Origin: Methanomethylovorans sp. PtaU1.Bin073
GTDB lineage: Archaea; Halobacteriota; Methanosarcinia; Methanosarcinales; Methanosarcinaceae
DNA length: 24,583 nt
NCBI GenBank assembly: GCA_002067265.1
Contig: MVQW01000245.1
Coordinates: 1 to 24,583 of the forward strand
Reading direction: 5' to 3'
Of the stretch, positions 11,625 to 20,606 are shown one piece after another (position 1 is the stretch's first letter; the number at the start of each line of letters is the position of its first letter). The notes beneath the pieces are model-generated. The model was given only the letters and a program-made list of their open reading frames with translations, made no database searches and was not told the origin of the DNA. A program made the translations under genes and the position numbers.

Positions 11625-14612
11625 ATGGCATCATGGAAACAAGACGGTTCAGGCAGCTGGCAGAAAACAAGTGACAGCAAAAAGAACTACACTATAGTTG
11701 ATGGCAAGAAGGTAGAACAAACAGAGGTAGCTAAGACCCCATCTGCAACCTCATCAAACACCTGGAACAAAGACACAGTAACTCTTGAAGAAGCAAAACA
11801 GCAGACCACTGACGTACAGAAAGGCATAATAAATGTAGACACAGGTGCTACAAGCACCGAGCTTTCAGATCCAACGGAAACCATATCACTTGAACAAGCA
11901 AAGCAGCAAACCCAAACAGAGGTTAGGCCTGCAACTGATATGAGTGCAAATAAGACGACTGAATATGTAAACGATGCAGGGGATGTTGTAGCTACTAAGG
12001 TGGAAAACACCTCTTATGTTCCAATAAAGGCCGGTTCAGGTGTCCGTCAGAGTGCAGAAACTGTTACTACAGTCAAGAAATCGGGTGATGTTGCAGTTAT
12101 TGGATATGTAGATAATGGTACACCTTACGTACCTGAACAAGTACCAAGTGCAGACAATTATGTTGCTCCATACACACCTTCACCAATAAAACCAGAGTAT
12201 CTGAAGCAAAATGAAACCGTAGTAAATGATCCCGTTGGTGATTATACCAACAGTGCCAGTTCTATTGTCTCGAAAGTATCTGGGTGGAAGGGTTCACTTG
12301 AAGATAAATTCAATAATAGTTGGCTTGGTAAAACTGATCAAAAGATCCTTAACTCCCTTGGAATTGATAGCACACCAACCGACTTTGCCGAAAAATCAGT
12401 GGGTAATTCAATGATTGTTTTAAACCCTGCACTTGGCAGCAATGTTCAGAAAGGTGCAGCAGCAAGCACAGTTGTATTGGGTTCTGCTGCTATTAATGGT
12501 GCTATAGCAGGTGCAACCAATGGTGCTGCTGGTAGTATGGCAAATGCAGTAGACACTAAAGAATATGGTATTACTGGATATTGGAAAGAATCAGCAATAG
12601 CAGCAGCAGAAACTGTAAGGGTAACAGGTGAAGGAATAGTTGACAAAGGTGTTGAAGTAGCCAGTGATTTTATAGAAAATAATGCACCATACAACCCACA
12701 ACTCAACGTCATCAATACTGGAATGAAAGCTTATGATGCAGGAATCGACCTCATCGATAAGAACAAAGAAACAATCGATAAGTCACTTGACCTGCTCAAA
12801 ACTACTACTAAATACAGCAACCCTACAGTTTATCAGGGTGCAACTATCGTGCAGACCGTGGGACTTCCTGAGAGGCACGCAGAAGAGCTAGGTGCCTCTT
12901 TTGTGAAGGGTGCAGTGGTTGACACTACTGCAATGGCGGTTGCAATTGTGCCAGCAATCCCATTCTATGCAGAGTCAGCTGTGAAAGATCCTACAGGCAG
13001 AGCAATAGACACAGCTTCAGGTGTTGGTGCGGTTGTTGGTTCAAGTTTGTATCAAGCTAAAGAAGATCCTGCTCGTCTTGCAGGTATGGTGGTAGGCACA
13101 GGTGTAGCAGAAGTACTTGGCAAGACTGCTGGTATCAAACTATATGACAGAGCGCGCACATTCGGCAAGACCGAGATCCCAATAGAGAACCTTGTCACAC
13201 CTGATACACTAAAAGGAGATGGGATCTACAGAGTTCCTGAAGGAACAACAACACCCCAAGTTATGGAGATGTTCAAAAATACTGAAGCTAAGTACCCAGG
13301 TGGTGAACTTCCAAAGGGTGCTGCAGGTTCTGAGAATCGGTGGGCTTTCCACGGTTCATCCAGACCATTCAATAAAGTAGTTGAAGTCAGAGCACAAACC
13401 ACAAGGCCAGGTGATGATTTTGGTCTCTTCGTATCTCCTGAGAATGCAAACATCTATTTCACAAGAGCCGAATCGAAATTTGAATTATTTGGTAAAGCCA
13501 GTGATTCAAATGCGGGTATGAGGCCTACCCTCAATTTCGTGCAATTAAACGAAGTCAAAAGGCTCCCAGAAGCTGTAAGGTATGATGTGGGGGAAGCTCG
13601 TGTATTTGAAGTCCCAGAGAGCATGAAAGGCGGTGCAACCCGTACCTTTGGTAAGGATCTTCGGGGTCATGATGTACGTAATATTGATCCACGCAAGTAC
13701 AACTTTGAAGAGAAATATGGTTACGGTAAGCCATCTGATATGTCTAAATTTGACAAAAAGCAGAAACAAGCATGGGCTAAGCAGCCTGAAGAGATTGGGT
13801 GGGAGTCACAACCTACTACTTACAGAGGTGAAACAGCTACCCCATCTGAAGTATATGCAACTGCAAAGATGGAAAGAGGCTTTGCAAGGGGTGCAAGTGT
13901 TGAGCCTGAAGCTACAGTAATTCCCGGTACAAAACTCATTAAGAATAAGGCACTGTCCAAGTATTATACCAACTACAAAGGTAGACGTGTCCCAATTGAT
14001 GTGATGGAATTAAAACCCGAAGGTAGCAAGATCGTCACAGAAGGTTCAGGAAGAAAACTTGTGGATATGCCTGGGAACAGTAACAAAATGAAGGTGAATG
14101 AACTAAATGACGCTCAATTCACCAAAGAGTACAAACCTGTGAGGAGAGGACTCATTACTGAGCGCACTATTAAGGATGCTTCTATAGGAAACCTCTACAG
14201 TAAGCGTAAGTCGGGTGTCATGGGAATAGGATATGCTATTTCTCAGGAAAATTACAAACCTGGTCCATCTGGATACATGCCGAAGTCTGACAAGTACACA
14301 CCGAAAACTGATAACTACATACCAAAGACTGATAATTACATTCCGAAAACTTCAGGCTACAGCCCAAAGACTGATAATTACATTCCGAAAACTGATAATT
14401 ACCTACCAAAGACTGATCAGTACATTCCTAAGGCTTCGAACTACAGCCCAAAGACCAATAGATACACTCCTAAAGAATCTGAGACGCTCCCTATCCTGGC
14501 AATCGATATGCCTAACCGAAAAACCCGGAAGGGAAAGGATAGTCGCTTCAAGTCTAAGTATGATCGTCTGTACAATCAGTACGGTGATATCAGCAAATGG
14601 AGGGGGTTCTAA
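11625..14612 (+). CDS. Large virion-operon protein with C-terminal heptad repeats and possible ADP-ribosyltransferase-like domain (995 aa)
   Basis: ATG at 11625 follows GGAAAGTGA. There is no signal peptide. Residues 1-220 are low-complexity, with twice the unit L-E-[EQ]-AKQQT. The region from about 265 to 505 has glycine/alanine-rich hydrophobic stretches (AAASTVVLGSAAINGAIAGA; TTAMAVAIVPAIPFYAES; LAGMVVGTGVAEVLG) that could insert in or lie on membranes. Residues about 570-680 contain RWAFHGSSRPF and, about 28 residues later, DFGLFVSPENANIYF. This recalls the H-[Y/F] pattern of ADP-ribosyltransferase folds (FHGS strand, G-[LI]-[YF] strand); the catalytic Glu cannot be placed. Residues 884-953 are ten Y-x-PK-T-x-x heptads, and the end is basic (NRKTRKGKDSRFKSKYDR). 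Candidate internal protein, tape-like scaffold or injected effector; I am unsure of the role. Confidence 0.72.
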   Translation: MASWKQDGSGSWQKTSDSKKNYTIVDGKKVEQTEVAKTPSATSSNTWNKDTVTLEEAKQQTTDVQKGIINVDTGATSTELSDPTETISLEQAKQQTQTEVRPATDMSANKTTEYVNDAGDVVATKVENTSYVPIKAGSGVRQSAETVTTVKKSGDVAVIGYVDNGTPYVPEQVPSADNYVAPYTPSPIKPEYLKQNETVVNDPVGDYTNSASSIVSKVSGWKGSLEDKFNNSWLGKTDQKILNSLGIDSTPTDFAEKSVGNSMIVLNPALGSNVQKGAAASTVVLGSAAINGAIAGATNGAAGSMANAVDTKEYGITGYWKESAIAAAETVRVTGEGIVDKGVEVASDFIENNAPYNPQLNVINTGMKAYDAGIDLIDKNKETIDKSLDLLKTTTKYSNPTVYQGATIVQTVGLPERHAEELGASFVKGAVVDTTAMAVAIVPAIPFYAESAVKDPTGRAIDTASGVGAVVGSSLYQAKEDPARLAGMVVGTGVAEVLGKTAGIKLYDRARTFGKTEIPIENLVTPDTLKGDGIYRVPEGTTTPQVMEMFKNTEAKYPGGELPKGAAGSENRWAFHGSSRPFNKVVEVRAQTTRPGDDFGLFVSPENANIYFTRAESKFELFGKASDSNAGMRPTLNFVQLNEVKRLPEAVRYDVGEARVFEVPESMKGGATRTFGKDLRGHDVRNIDPRKYNFEEKYGYGKPSDMSKFDKKQKQAWAKQPEEIGWESQPTTYRGETATPSEVYATAKMERGFARGASVEPEATVIPGTKLIKNKALSKYYTNYKGRRVPIDVMELKPEGSKIVTEGSGRKLVDMPGNSNKMKVNELNDAQFTKEYKPVRRGLITERTIKDASIGNLYSKRKSGVMGIGYAISQENYKPGPSGYMPKSDKYTPKTDNYIPKTDNYIPKTSGYSPKTDNYIPKTDNYLPKTDQYIPKASNYSPKTNRYTPKESETLPILAIDMPNRKTRKGKDSRFKSKYDRLYNQYGDISKWRGF
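14274..14483 (+). repeat. Ten tandem 21-bp units encoding Y-x-P-K-T-D-N heptads
   Basis: Near the 3' end of the 995-aa gene, ten consecutive 21-base units encode heptads such as YIPKTDN, YSPKTDN, YLPKTDQ and YTPKTDN. Several are nearly identical in DNA while others have drifted, indicating expansion by slippage or unequal crossing-over. The repeats are coding and in frame, not a CRISPR array. Confidence 0.85.
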
Positions 14613-14860
14613 TGGGAGCAATTCAGAACGCCCTTATAGCCCTGGGTTCGATATTCGGTATGGGTCTTGCATACCTTGCACTACAGCCCTTTTTTGATTA
14701 TAGTCTTGAGTTCATGCGTGCTATGGGAGGATATGCAGGCGAAATAGCAGGACTAATAGACACTGTACTCACAATCTTTCCTTATGGGTTCACGGCTGTA
14801 ATTCTGATCTGGTTCTTCATCATGAGCACAAAAGAAGAAGATAACAGCCAGTGGAGGTAA
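14612..14860 (+). CDS. Small membrane protein with two or three helices (82 aa)
   Basis: ATG at 14612 overlaps the previous stop (TAATG) behind GGAGGGGG. Helices are predicted at residues 5-26 (QNALIALGSIFGMGLAYLAL) and 52-72 (VLTIFPYGFTAVILIWFFIM), with a glycine-rich hydrophobic segment (MGGYAGEIAGLI) between. It directly precedes the first giant spike gene, as another small membrane protein (17365) precedes the second, so it may be a cognate assembly partner of the spike. No family is recognised. Confidence 0.68.
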   Translation: MGAIQNALIALGSIFGMGLAYLALQPFFDYSLEFMRAMGGYAGEIAGLIDTVLTIFPYGFTAVILIWFFIMSTKEEDNSQWR

Positions 14861-14861
14861 C

Positions 14862-17363
14862 ATGAGATCCTTTGTGAGCTCAATTATAGTGATGCTACTA
14901 CTGGTAGGACTTTGTACACTTCCCATTGTAGAGGCTGCAACCAACTCCTACACCAAAACCCTGACAACCACCACTGAACTTTCAAACGGTGCATACTATA
15001 CAGGTTATACTATCTCAGGCGACCATATGTTAGGTTCGCTAACAGGCGAATACATATCACCTGCCTTCACAGCCGTCAATCTAACAAGTGCCGATGTCAA
15101 CTACTCAGATGATGATGATGGCTATAATCAATTTGACTACGGCTGGCTCTACTCTAACACACTGTGGATGAACTCCACAGACGGAAGACATGTAACAGGC
15201 GGTCACGCCTATTATAACATCAGATACCCTTTCAGCAACGTTGTCAGCAGCACCACTATACCTGATGCTGTAATTACCGATTCTTCAGGTTCTCACCAAG
15301 ATGCAACAAAAGGCAGTGGTGCAACAGTCACCTCACTTCTCGGTCATGTCCAACAGAACTACATTGATTTTGATGGAACAGCTAACGGCTACACTCGTAC
15401 AAACTACGCATACGACTATGACGCTGGATGGTGGGCTATCACAGCCATGATAAAACCCGATGGAACTTCAGGTTCTCCTATAGGTATCAGTGACGCTGGA
15501 AGCAATGCTGTAATCGAACTCCAATATGTTGACTCAACTGCTGATTACTGGCAACTGCTTGTAAGAGACCAGAATGACAATGCAGTATCATCATACAATA
15601 CCTCAGTCACGATAACCCCTAACGCATGGCACTATGTCGTTATGTATGCAGATGCTACCTACGTATATGTCTACATGGATGGTCAGTATGTCACGAAAAT
15701 CGACATGACTTACAACTCATCATCTCAACTCAATATGGACTACATCCAGTTAGGCGGTATCTACTACGGTGGAAGCAACATCGCTTCATGGCCTGGAAAC
15801 ATGGATGAGTTCAGGTTCATGGCAGGTGGGTTACCTACAACTGAAAGAAGCTCTACAGGAGTTATAGGAACCTATTCTTGGGCTTGTGTCAACGGAAACG
15901 TACCCACCAAAGCTGCAACCTACAAGCTGTCAGGCGCAGGTGACGCCAACCTCTTTACAGTCATTACAGGGTATGGTGTGGGCGGCTACTATATCAATGA
16001 CCTGTCTATGACATGGACTAACACTAAACCAAACATAGTATCCATGTTTCCCGTAGATGATTATACTTACGACACCGATCCAACAGTTACTCTTGCTGTA
16101 AATGTCACTGATGCCGATATCACCTATGAGGACTACTTTGCTGCATTTTTCTACGTAGATGGCGAGTATGTCGGTTCAGCAGGTCGCACTACCAATGGTG
16201 AAATTCAGTATAATATCGGTACTTTCACAGGTGGTTATCATACCTGGGCTGCTAACGTACAAGACACGTGGTCAGGTGTAACATCAACAGGCACTGAAGG
16301 CTTCTATGTTCTCTCAACCCTATACATCAGGGATGAACAGGACTTCACCAATACAATTGATGATGCAACTGTCACCCTGAACTTCTACACTAACAACACA
16401 TCGACTACAAAAACATCATCTGACGGTACAATAGAACTGACAGGCCTTCCAGTTCAGGACATCCTAGTTACAGCTTCAGCTGATGGTTATTATGACCGGA
16501 AAACAATTATAACTAGCCTGTACGATACTCAAAACATCTACCTAATAGATGAAAATGCATCTGTTATCTATAACACATTCAAGCTGAACACTCAATCAAT
16601 CAGTTACCCCGTAACAGATTACTGGATTGATATTCAGAAACCTATGAATGGTACAGTTGACACTGTATTCTCAAGCTACTTCGGATTTGATGGATCTTGC
16701 GGTACATACCTAATTCAGTCAGATGTCTATAAGCTCGTCATTCATGCACCCGATGGCTCAGAGTTTGCTTATGGTTGGCTCTACCCTGATCCAGACGGTA
16801 CAATGGACATAACCATTAGTAGTGCTGACGGTACCGACATGGTCACAGATTGGCTCACTACAACCCTTACAGTCGATGAGGAAGCCAACACAATAACCTA
16901 CTACTACTCATCAGACAAGGACATTGAGCTTGCAACCTTTAGTATATCTGAAGACGATGAGGTTCTGCAGTCCTATAATGTGACCTCTGACAGCTATACC
17001 TTCGTATATAATTCTGATGCTTCCAGGCACGTATACAGTCTTGATGTCACCATCACCACCACTGATGGAGAAGAGTATGAATTTACGAGACCACTTACAC
17101 TGAACGAGGACACGATTAATCCATTTCCTACATCTTACCCTGATTGGTTCAAACAGGCTATCGTTTCTATAGTTGCAGTCCTCTTCATACTCGGATTCAG
17201 CAGCTTCAGGGCTGATGTTGGGTGTTTGGGTGCGGCCGGGATCTTTGGAGCTGCCTATCTTTTTGACTGGTTCCCCTTGAGTCTGACAGCACTCTTCGGT
17301 ATCATACTAATAGCAATGGCAGCAGCAATCAAGTTCAAACGCAGACAGGACAGGATGTATTAA
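14862..17363 (+). CDS. Giant secreted LamG-domain spike with C-terminal membrane anchor (833 aa)
   Basis: ATG at 14862 is preceded by TGGAGG. A signal peptide covers residues 1-25 (cleavage near VEAA). Residues about 133-330 form a LamG/concanavalin-like jelly roll, recognisable by WWAITAMIKPDG, AWHYVVMYADATYVYVYMDG and the closing MDEFRFM. After it come Ig-like or PKD-like strands (TVTLAVNVTDADI; GGYHTWAANVQD) and, about 490-550, a carboxypeptidase-regulatory-like segment (LPVQDILVTASADGYYDRKT). The last 70 residues have up to three membrane helices (QAIVSIVAVLFILGFS; SLTALFGIILIAMAAAI) and a basic end. Many N-x-S/T sequons are present. LamG proteins are known as putative spikes of the spindle-shaped virus PAV1. 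A receptor or glycan-binding role is likely by family but not shown. Confidence 0.82.
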   Translation: MRSFVSSIIVMLLLVGLCTLPIVEAATNSYTKTLTTTTELSNGAYYTGYTISGDHMLGSLTGEYISPAFTAVNLTSADVNYSDDDDGYNQFDYGWLYSNTLWMNSTDGRHVTGGHAYYNIRYPFSNVVSSTTIPDAVITDSSGSHQDATKGSGATVTSLLGHVQQNYIDFDGTANGYTRTNYAYDYDAGWWAITAMIKPDGTSGSPIGISDAGSNAVIELQYVDSTADYWQLLVRDQNDNAVSSYNTSVTITPNAWHYVVMYADATYVYVYMDGQYVTKIDMTYNSSSQLNMDYIQLGGIYYGGSNIASWPGNMDEFRFMAGGLPTTERSSTGVIGTYSWACVNGNVPTKAATYKLSGAGDANLFTVITGYGVGGYYINDLSMTWTNTKPNIVSMFPVDDYTYDTDPTVTLAVNVTDADITYEDYFAAFFYVDGEYVGSAGRTTNGEIQYNIGTFTGGYHTWAANVQDTWSGVTSTGTEGFYVLSTLYIRDEQDFTNTIDDATVTLNFYTNNTSTTKTSSDGTIELTGLPVQDILVTASADGYYDRKTIITSLYDTQNIYLIDENASVIYNTFKLNTQSISYPVTDYWIDIQKPMNGTVDTVFSSYFGFDGSCGTYLIQSDVYKLVIHAPDGSEFAYGWLYPDPDGTMDITISSADGTDMVTDWLTTTLTVDEEANTITYYYSSDKDIELATFSISEDDEVLQSYNVTSDSYTFVYNSDASRHVYSLDVTITTTDGEEYEFTRPLTLNEDTINPFPTSYPDWFKQAIVSIVAVLFILGFSSFRADVGCLGAAGIFGAAYLFDWFPLSLTALFGIILIAMAAAIKFKRRQDRMY

Positions 17364-17364
17364 A

Positions 17365-17745
17365 ATGAACACACTACTAAAAGACTACTTGATATTCATC
17401 ATCATGTTCAACTTTGCACTTTCATTTGTGGCAGCTACTGGAGTATTTCCGATCAAAATGGAAGTTGCAGGACTGAATGTATATGAGGACATTGAAACTA
17501 GGATCGGCAACCTACAAAGCAAGTTCACAAGTGCCTCAAACACATTTGAGTATATGGTGGTAGTGGGTTCACTCATCATCAATGCTTTTGCTCTCATATT
17601 CGATTTCATAGTAGTGACTGTTGGAGGACTGCCAATAGTGCTACTCGCTGCAGGAGTACCTGCTGTTTTTGTCGGAATAATAGTTTCTCCTGTATTGATT
17701 CTCATATTCTTTGAATTGGTGGATAATATGTCGAGGTCAGGATAA
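17365..17745 (+). CDS. Membrane protein with three or four helices (126 aa)
   Basis: ATG at 17365, one base after the preceding stop. A hydrophobic N-terminus (YLIFIIMFNFALSFVAATG) is followed by about 35 polar residues (including YEDIETRIGNLQSKF), then a long hydrophobic region with two or three helices (YMVVVGSLIINAFALIFDFI; LPIVLLAAGVPAVFVGIIVS; LILIFFEL). It lies between the two giant spike genes, mirroring the small membrane gene before the first one. Possibly a spike partner or envelope protein; no family is recognised. Confidence 0.68.
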   Translation: MNTLLKDYLIFIIMFNFALSFVAATGVFPIKMEVAGLNVYEDIETRIGNLQSKFTSASNTFEYMVVVGSLIINAFALIFDFIVVTVGGLPIVLLAAGVPAVFVGIIVSPVLILIFFELVDNMSRSG

Positions 17746-17746
17746 T

Positions 17747-20455
17747 ATGAAAAACATTATACTACTCTTACTGATACTGCTACTGGTCCCTTGTGTATCA
17801 GCCACTACTATAACAGATGGGTTCAATGGATCAGTAACTGTTACGGATGCCTCAGTTAGTTATAATGAAACTGTCTCACTTGTTGAAGCATCGCCTGACT
17901 GGATTGAAATAACAATATCAGGTGATTACCCTGAATACGCAGCAGGCGTTCCATATCTGAACCTGAAAGCTTACTATGAGCTTAATGGTGATGCAGAGGA
18001 CTCGACAACTGTTCACGATGCAACTCACACAGGCACTACAGTAGGAACCTATGACGGAATTGACGACTTTACTTCTATTCCTGCTCATAGTGATTTCAAC
18101 TTCAGTTCTGACTTTACCATCTCTGCACAGGTAGATGTTGACAACTTCGAGCAGAGTATGGCGGTCATCGATGGTGAATCCTATGCATTCCGCATCGGAC
18201 AGGACAAAATACCATACTTCGAGATGATTGATGATGTCACTCCATCTATATCTTCCATAGGAACACCAAGAGGCACATCCTACTACGTGAACGCACTACA
18301 TGCATACAACGGTAAGCTCTATGCAGGTTTGTACTCTGGCTACGTTTACTCTTGGGACGGTTCTTCCTGGACAAGCTGTGGGCAAGTATCAACTTCAACA
18401 ACTGTAACGGCACTCGCAGTACACAACGGCTACCTCTATGCAGGATGCGGGTCAGGTTCAGAGCTTTCCAGAGTCTACCGCTATGATGGCGGCACTACTT
18501 GGACTTGGGTCATGACCGAGTACAACGGTGCTTACATCAGCAGTCTGTGTTCCTACAACGGCAAGCTCTATGCCGGAAATGATGTTGGTGAAGTCTATGA
18601 AATCATAGGAGTAGACAGCTACGAAAGACTTGGAACAACAGTAGGCACTACATCCAATGTCAGAGCAATGGTCGTCTACAAGGACAAGCTATACATTTCA
18701 GGTTCAGGCAATGGTGTAGTCTACAGATGGGATGGCGGCTCAACATTCACATCCATCGGTGACATAGGTGCTACCTACCACATCAACTCACTGGTAGTCA
18801 TGAACGATGTAATGTATGCATCTCTTTCAGGTTCTACACTTTCAGGTTACGTCTACAAATGGGATGGAGTAGGTACAACCACATGGTCAAGCTGTGGAAG
18901 GCTCGGTACATCCACTGAACTAAGACAGCTATGTGTCTACAACGGTCAACTCTATGGCACATCATACACACTTGCAAACCTGTACAGGTACGATGGTGGC
19001 ACTACATGGTCTGCCTATGCTCTCGGTAGCTCAACCAGAGGATATTCCCTCACTACATATGATGGAAAATTAATCATCGGTGGATACAACGGTGGATACG
19101 TCTACACTGTCGGTACTGGTGAAGCTATTTACGGCACTGCACTAACAGCCGACACAGACACCTATCTTACAGCCGTTAGAAGTGGCAGCACTGTCACATT
19201 CTACCAGAACACCGTTTCAAAAGGAACAGCTACAGCATCATTCGCACTCGACACCAACAGAGCAATCTGGATTGGTCGTAGTTCTGGTTCTACGCATTGT
19301 GGTCATGATGGGTACTTTGACGGTGAAGTCCACAACGTAGGATTTTGGTCTGATGATGTGGATGTTTCGGCAATCATCAACGGTGAAGTAGGAATGTTCA
19401 TCAAGCCATCATGTGACACAGTATGGGTGGTCTATGAAGGCAGCACACAACTAATAAGCATAGGTACTATTCTTGATGGAGTAACCTTCAAGAATACTGA
19501 CGGTGGACCTAACGGAGTAACCATTGTTGAAAGGTTCCTGTACGATGTCACAACATCAAATGAGATCAATGCTGATGGAAATTATGAGGTAGATGTTGCC
19601 TTAACAACAAGTGCAGCCACTTCTGATGGAAAGATAAGGATTGAAGTGCCAAGAGTATTCACATCAGCTACTGTGACAGGTGACAGCACTGAGATTACTT
19701 TCGGTGACGGATACCTCCTAATTGACACTGACTCAATGGCAGTAGGTGCTTATGATTTTCACATTGAAGCAACTTATGACATTGGTGCCAACAGCTACAG
19801 TCCTTCGAGCAGCAGCATCGCGATGATAGCAATGTCTGATGATAGTCAGATTTTCACAGTCACCACAAATGATGATGAGAGCCATGAATTTGTATGGTAT
19901 GTCGATAATGTGGAAGTTGAGACCGATAGCGGCTTAATTGTATCTTACACTTATGCATCTGGTGCTTATGGATCTGACACCATCAAGGTAGTGATAGATG
20001 ATTCAGTCGTGCATACTTGGACTGTTGTAAATGGATTAGATACCACAGCTACCACAAAATCCATTACTTCACTTCATGAAAACCTATCCCTTGAGTTCAA
20101 ATCGATAAGTGATTACAAAGGCTTTGACAAGATATTCGCAGCCGACATCGATAATACATCGAGTATGTTAGATGCAGCATTCATGCCCATCAATAGTTAT
20201 TGGGCTGATAATGAGCTGGGGCTTGGTGTTTGGTTCTATCCTGTCCTAATTATCCTCTTAGCCGGTGGTGTGTACATTAAGACCAAGCAGCTTGAGACAA
20301 CATCGATTACTGTACTGATTCTGACTATGTTAGTGGCAGCACCTGCAACGGCTGGCACTATAACAGTACCTTCAGCGTTCCTCTGGATGATGTATCTGTT
20401 GGCAGCTTTCTCTGTCCTCGGTGTATTCGCAGGACTATTATTCAGGAGGGGGTGA
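17747..20455 (+). CDS. Giant secreted spike: LamG domain interrupted by a seven-repeat beta-propeller, with C-terminal membrane anchor (902 aa)
   Basis: ATG at 17747, one base after the previous stop, gives a typical signal peptide (IILLLLILLLVPCVSA). Residues about 71-165 hold the first half of a LamG domain (AYYELNGDAED ... DFTISAQVDVDNF). Residues about 165-463 are seven repeats of the pattern 'YNGKLYAG...G.VYRWDGG..WT..G', a kelch- or TolB-like beta-propeller. From about 464 to 548 the LamG domain resumes (YLTAVRSGSTVTFYQNTVSKG start, then AIWIGRSSG and DGEVHNVGFWSDDV). Further Ig-like domains follow (EVDVALTTSAATS; HEFVWYVDNVEVE). The C-terminus has about three membrane helices (FYPVLIILLAGGVYI; FLWMMYLLAAFSVLGVFAG) and ends in RRG. 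The insertion point is inferred from where the two LamG halves join. Likely receptor-binding spike. Confidence 0.82.
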   Translation: MKNIILLLLILLLVPCVSATTITDGFNGSVTVTDASVSYNETVSLVEASPDWIEITISGDYPEYAAGVPYLNLKAYYELNGDAEDSTTVHDATHTGTTVGTYDGIDDFTSIPAHSDFNFSSDFTISAQVDVDNFEQSMAVIDGESYAFRIGQDKIPYFEMIDDVTPSISSIGTPRGTSYYVNALHAYNGKLYAGLYSGYVYSWDGSSWTSCGQVSTSTTVTALAVHNGYLYAGCGSGSELSRVYRYDGGTTWTWVMTEYNGAYISSLCSYNGKLYAGNDVGEVYEIIGVDSYERLGTTVGTTSNVRAMVVYKDKLYISGSGNGVVYRWDGGSTFTSIGDIGATYHINSLVVMNDVMYASLSGSTLSGYVYKWDGVGTTTWSSCGRLGTSTELRQLCVYNGQLYGTSYTLANLYRYDGGTTWSAYALGSSTRGYSLTTYDGKLIIGGYNGGYVYTVGTGEAIYGTALTADTDTYLTAVRSGSTVTFYQNTVSKGTATASFALDTNRAIWIGRSSGSTHCGHDGYFDGEVHNVGFWSDDVDVSAIINGEVGMFIKPSCDTVWVVYEGSTQLISIGTILDGVTFKNTDGGPNGVTIVERFLYDVTTSNEINADGNYEVDVALTTSAATSDGKIRIEVPRVFTSATVTGDSTEITFGDGYLLIDTDSMAVGAYDFHIEATYDIGANSYSPSSSSIAMIAMSDDSQIFTVTTNDDESHEFVWYVDNVEVETDSGLIVSYTYASGAYGSDTIKVVIDDSVVHTWTVVNGLDTTATTKSITSLHENLSLEFKSISDYKGFDKIFAADIDNTSSMLDAAFMPINSYWADNELGLGVWFYPVLIILLAGGVYIKTKQLETTSITVLILTMLVAAPATAGTITVPSAFLWMMYLLAAFSVLGVFAGLLFRRG

Positions 20456-20456
20456 A

Positions 20457-20600
20457 ATGAAGGCAAAAAAGTACAACGGTAAGAAGAGTATGGAAACAGA
20501 CATGCTATTCCCTGAAACTGCGTTCATCGTTTATGATGAGAACTACAACAAAATATTCAAAAAAGTGAATCTCGAAACCCTGAAATTAAAGTATAGGTGA
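20457..20600 (+). CDS. 47-aa basic protein
   Basis: ATG at 20457 is one base after the preceding stop and six after an excellent AGGAGGGGG site; the frame ends in TGA at 20598-20600. The product is basic with aromatic residues (KAKKYNGKKSMETDM; FIVYDENYNKIFKKVNLE). It may bind DNA or the inner membrane face. It lies between the spike and the histone-tail-like protein in the same operon. No family is recognised. Confidence 0.6.
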   Translation: MKAKKYNGKKSMETDMLFPETAFIVYDENYNKIFKKVNLETLKLKYR

Positions 20601-20606
20601 CCAAAA

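Noticed and set aside
11687..12010. 107-aa reading frame on the minus strand inside the 995-aa gene
   Set aside because: It lacks a ribosome site and promoter and is a shadow of the low-complexity, alanine/threonine-rich coding sequence on the plus strand.
14274..14483. Regular 21-bp repeats that could suggest a CRISPR array
   Set aside because: They are in frame inside a long gene, have no unique spacers, and encode a heptad peptide repeat.
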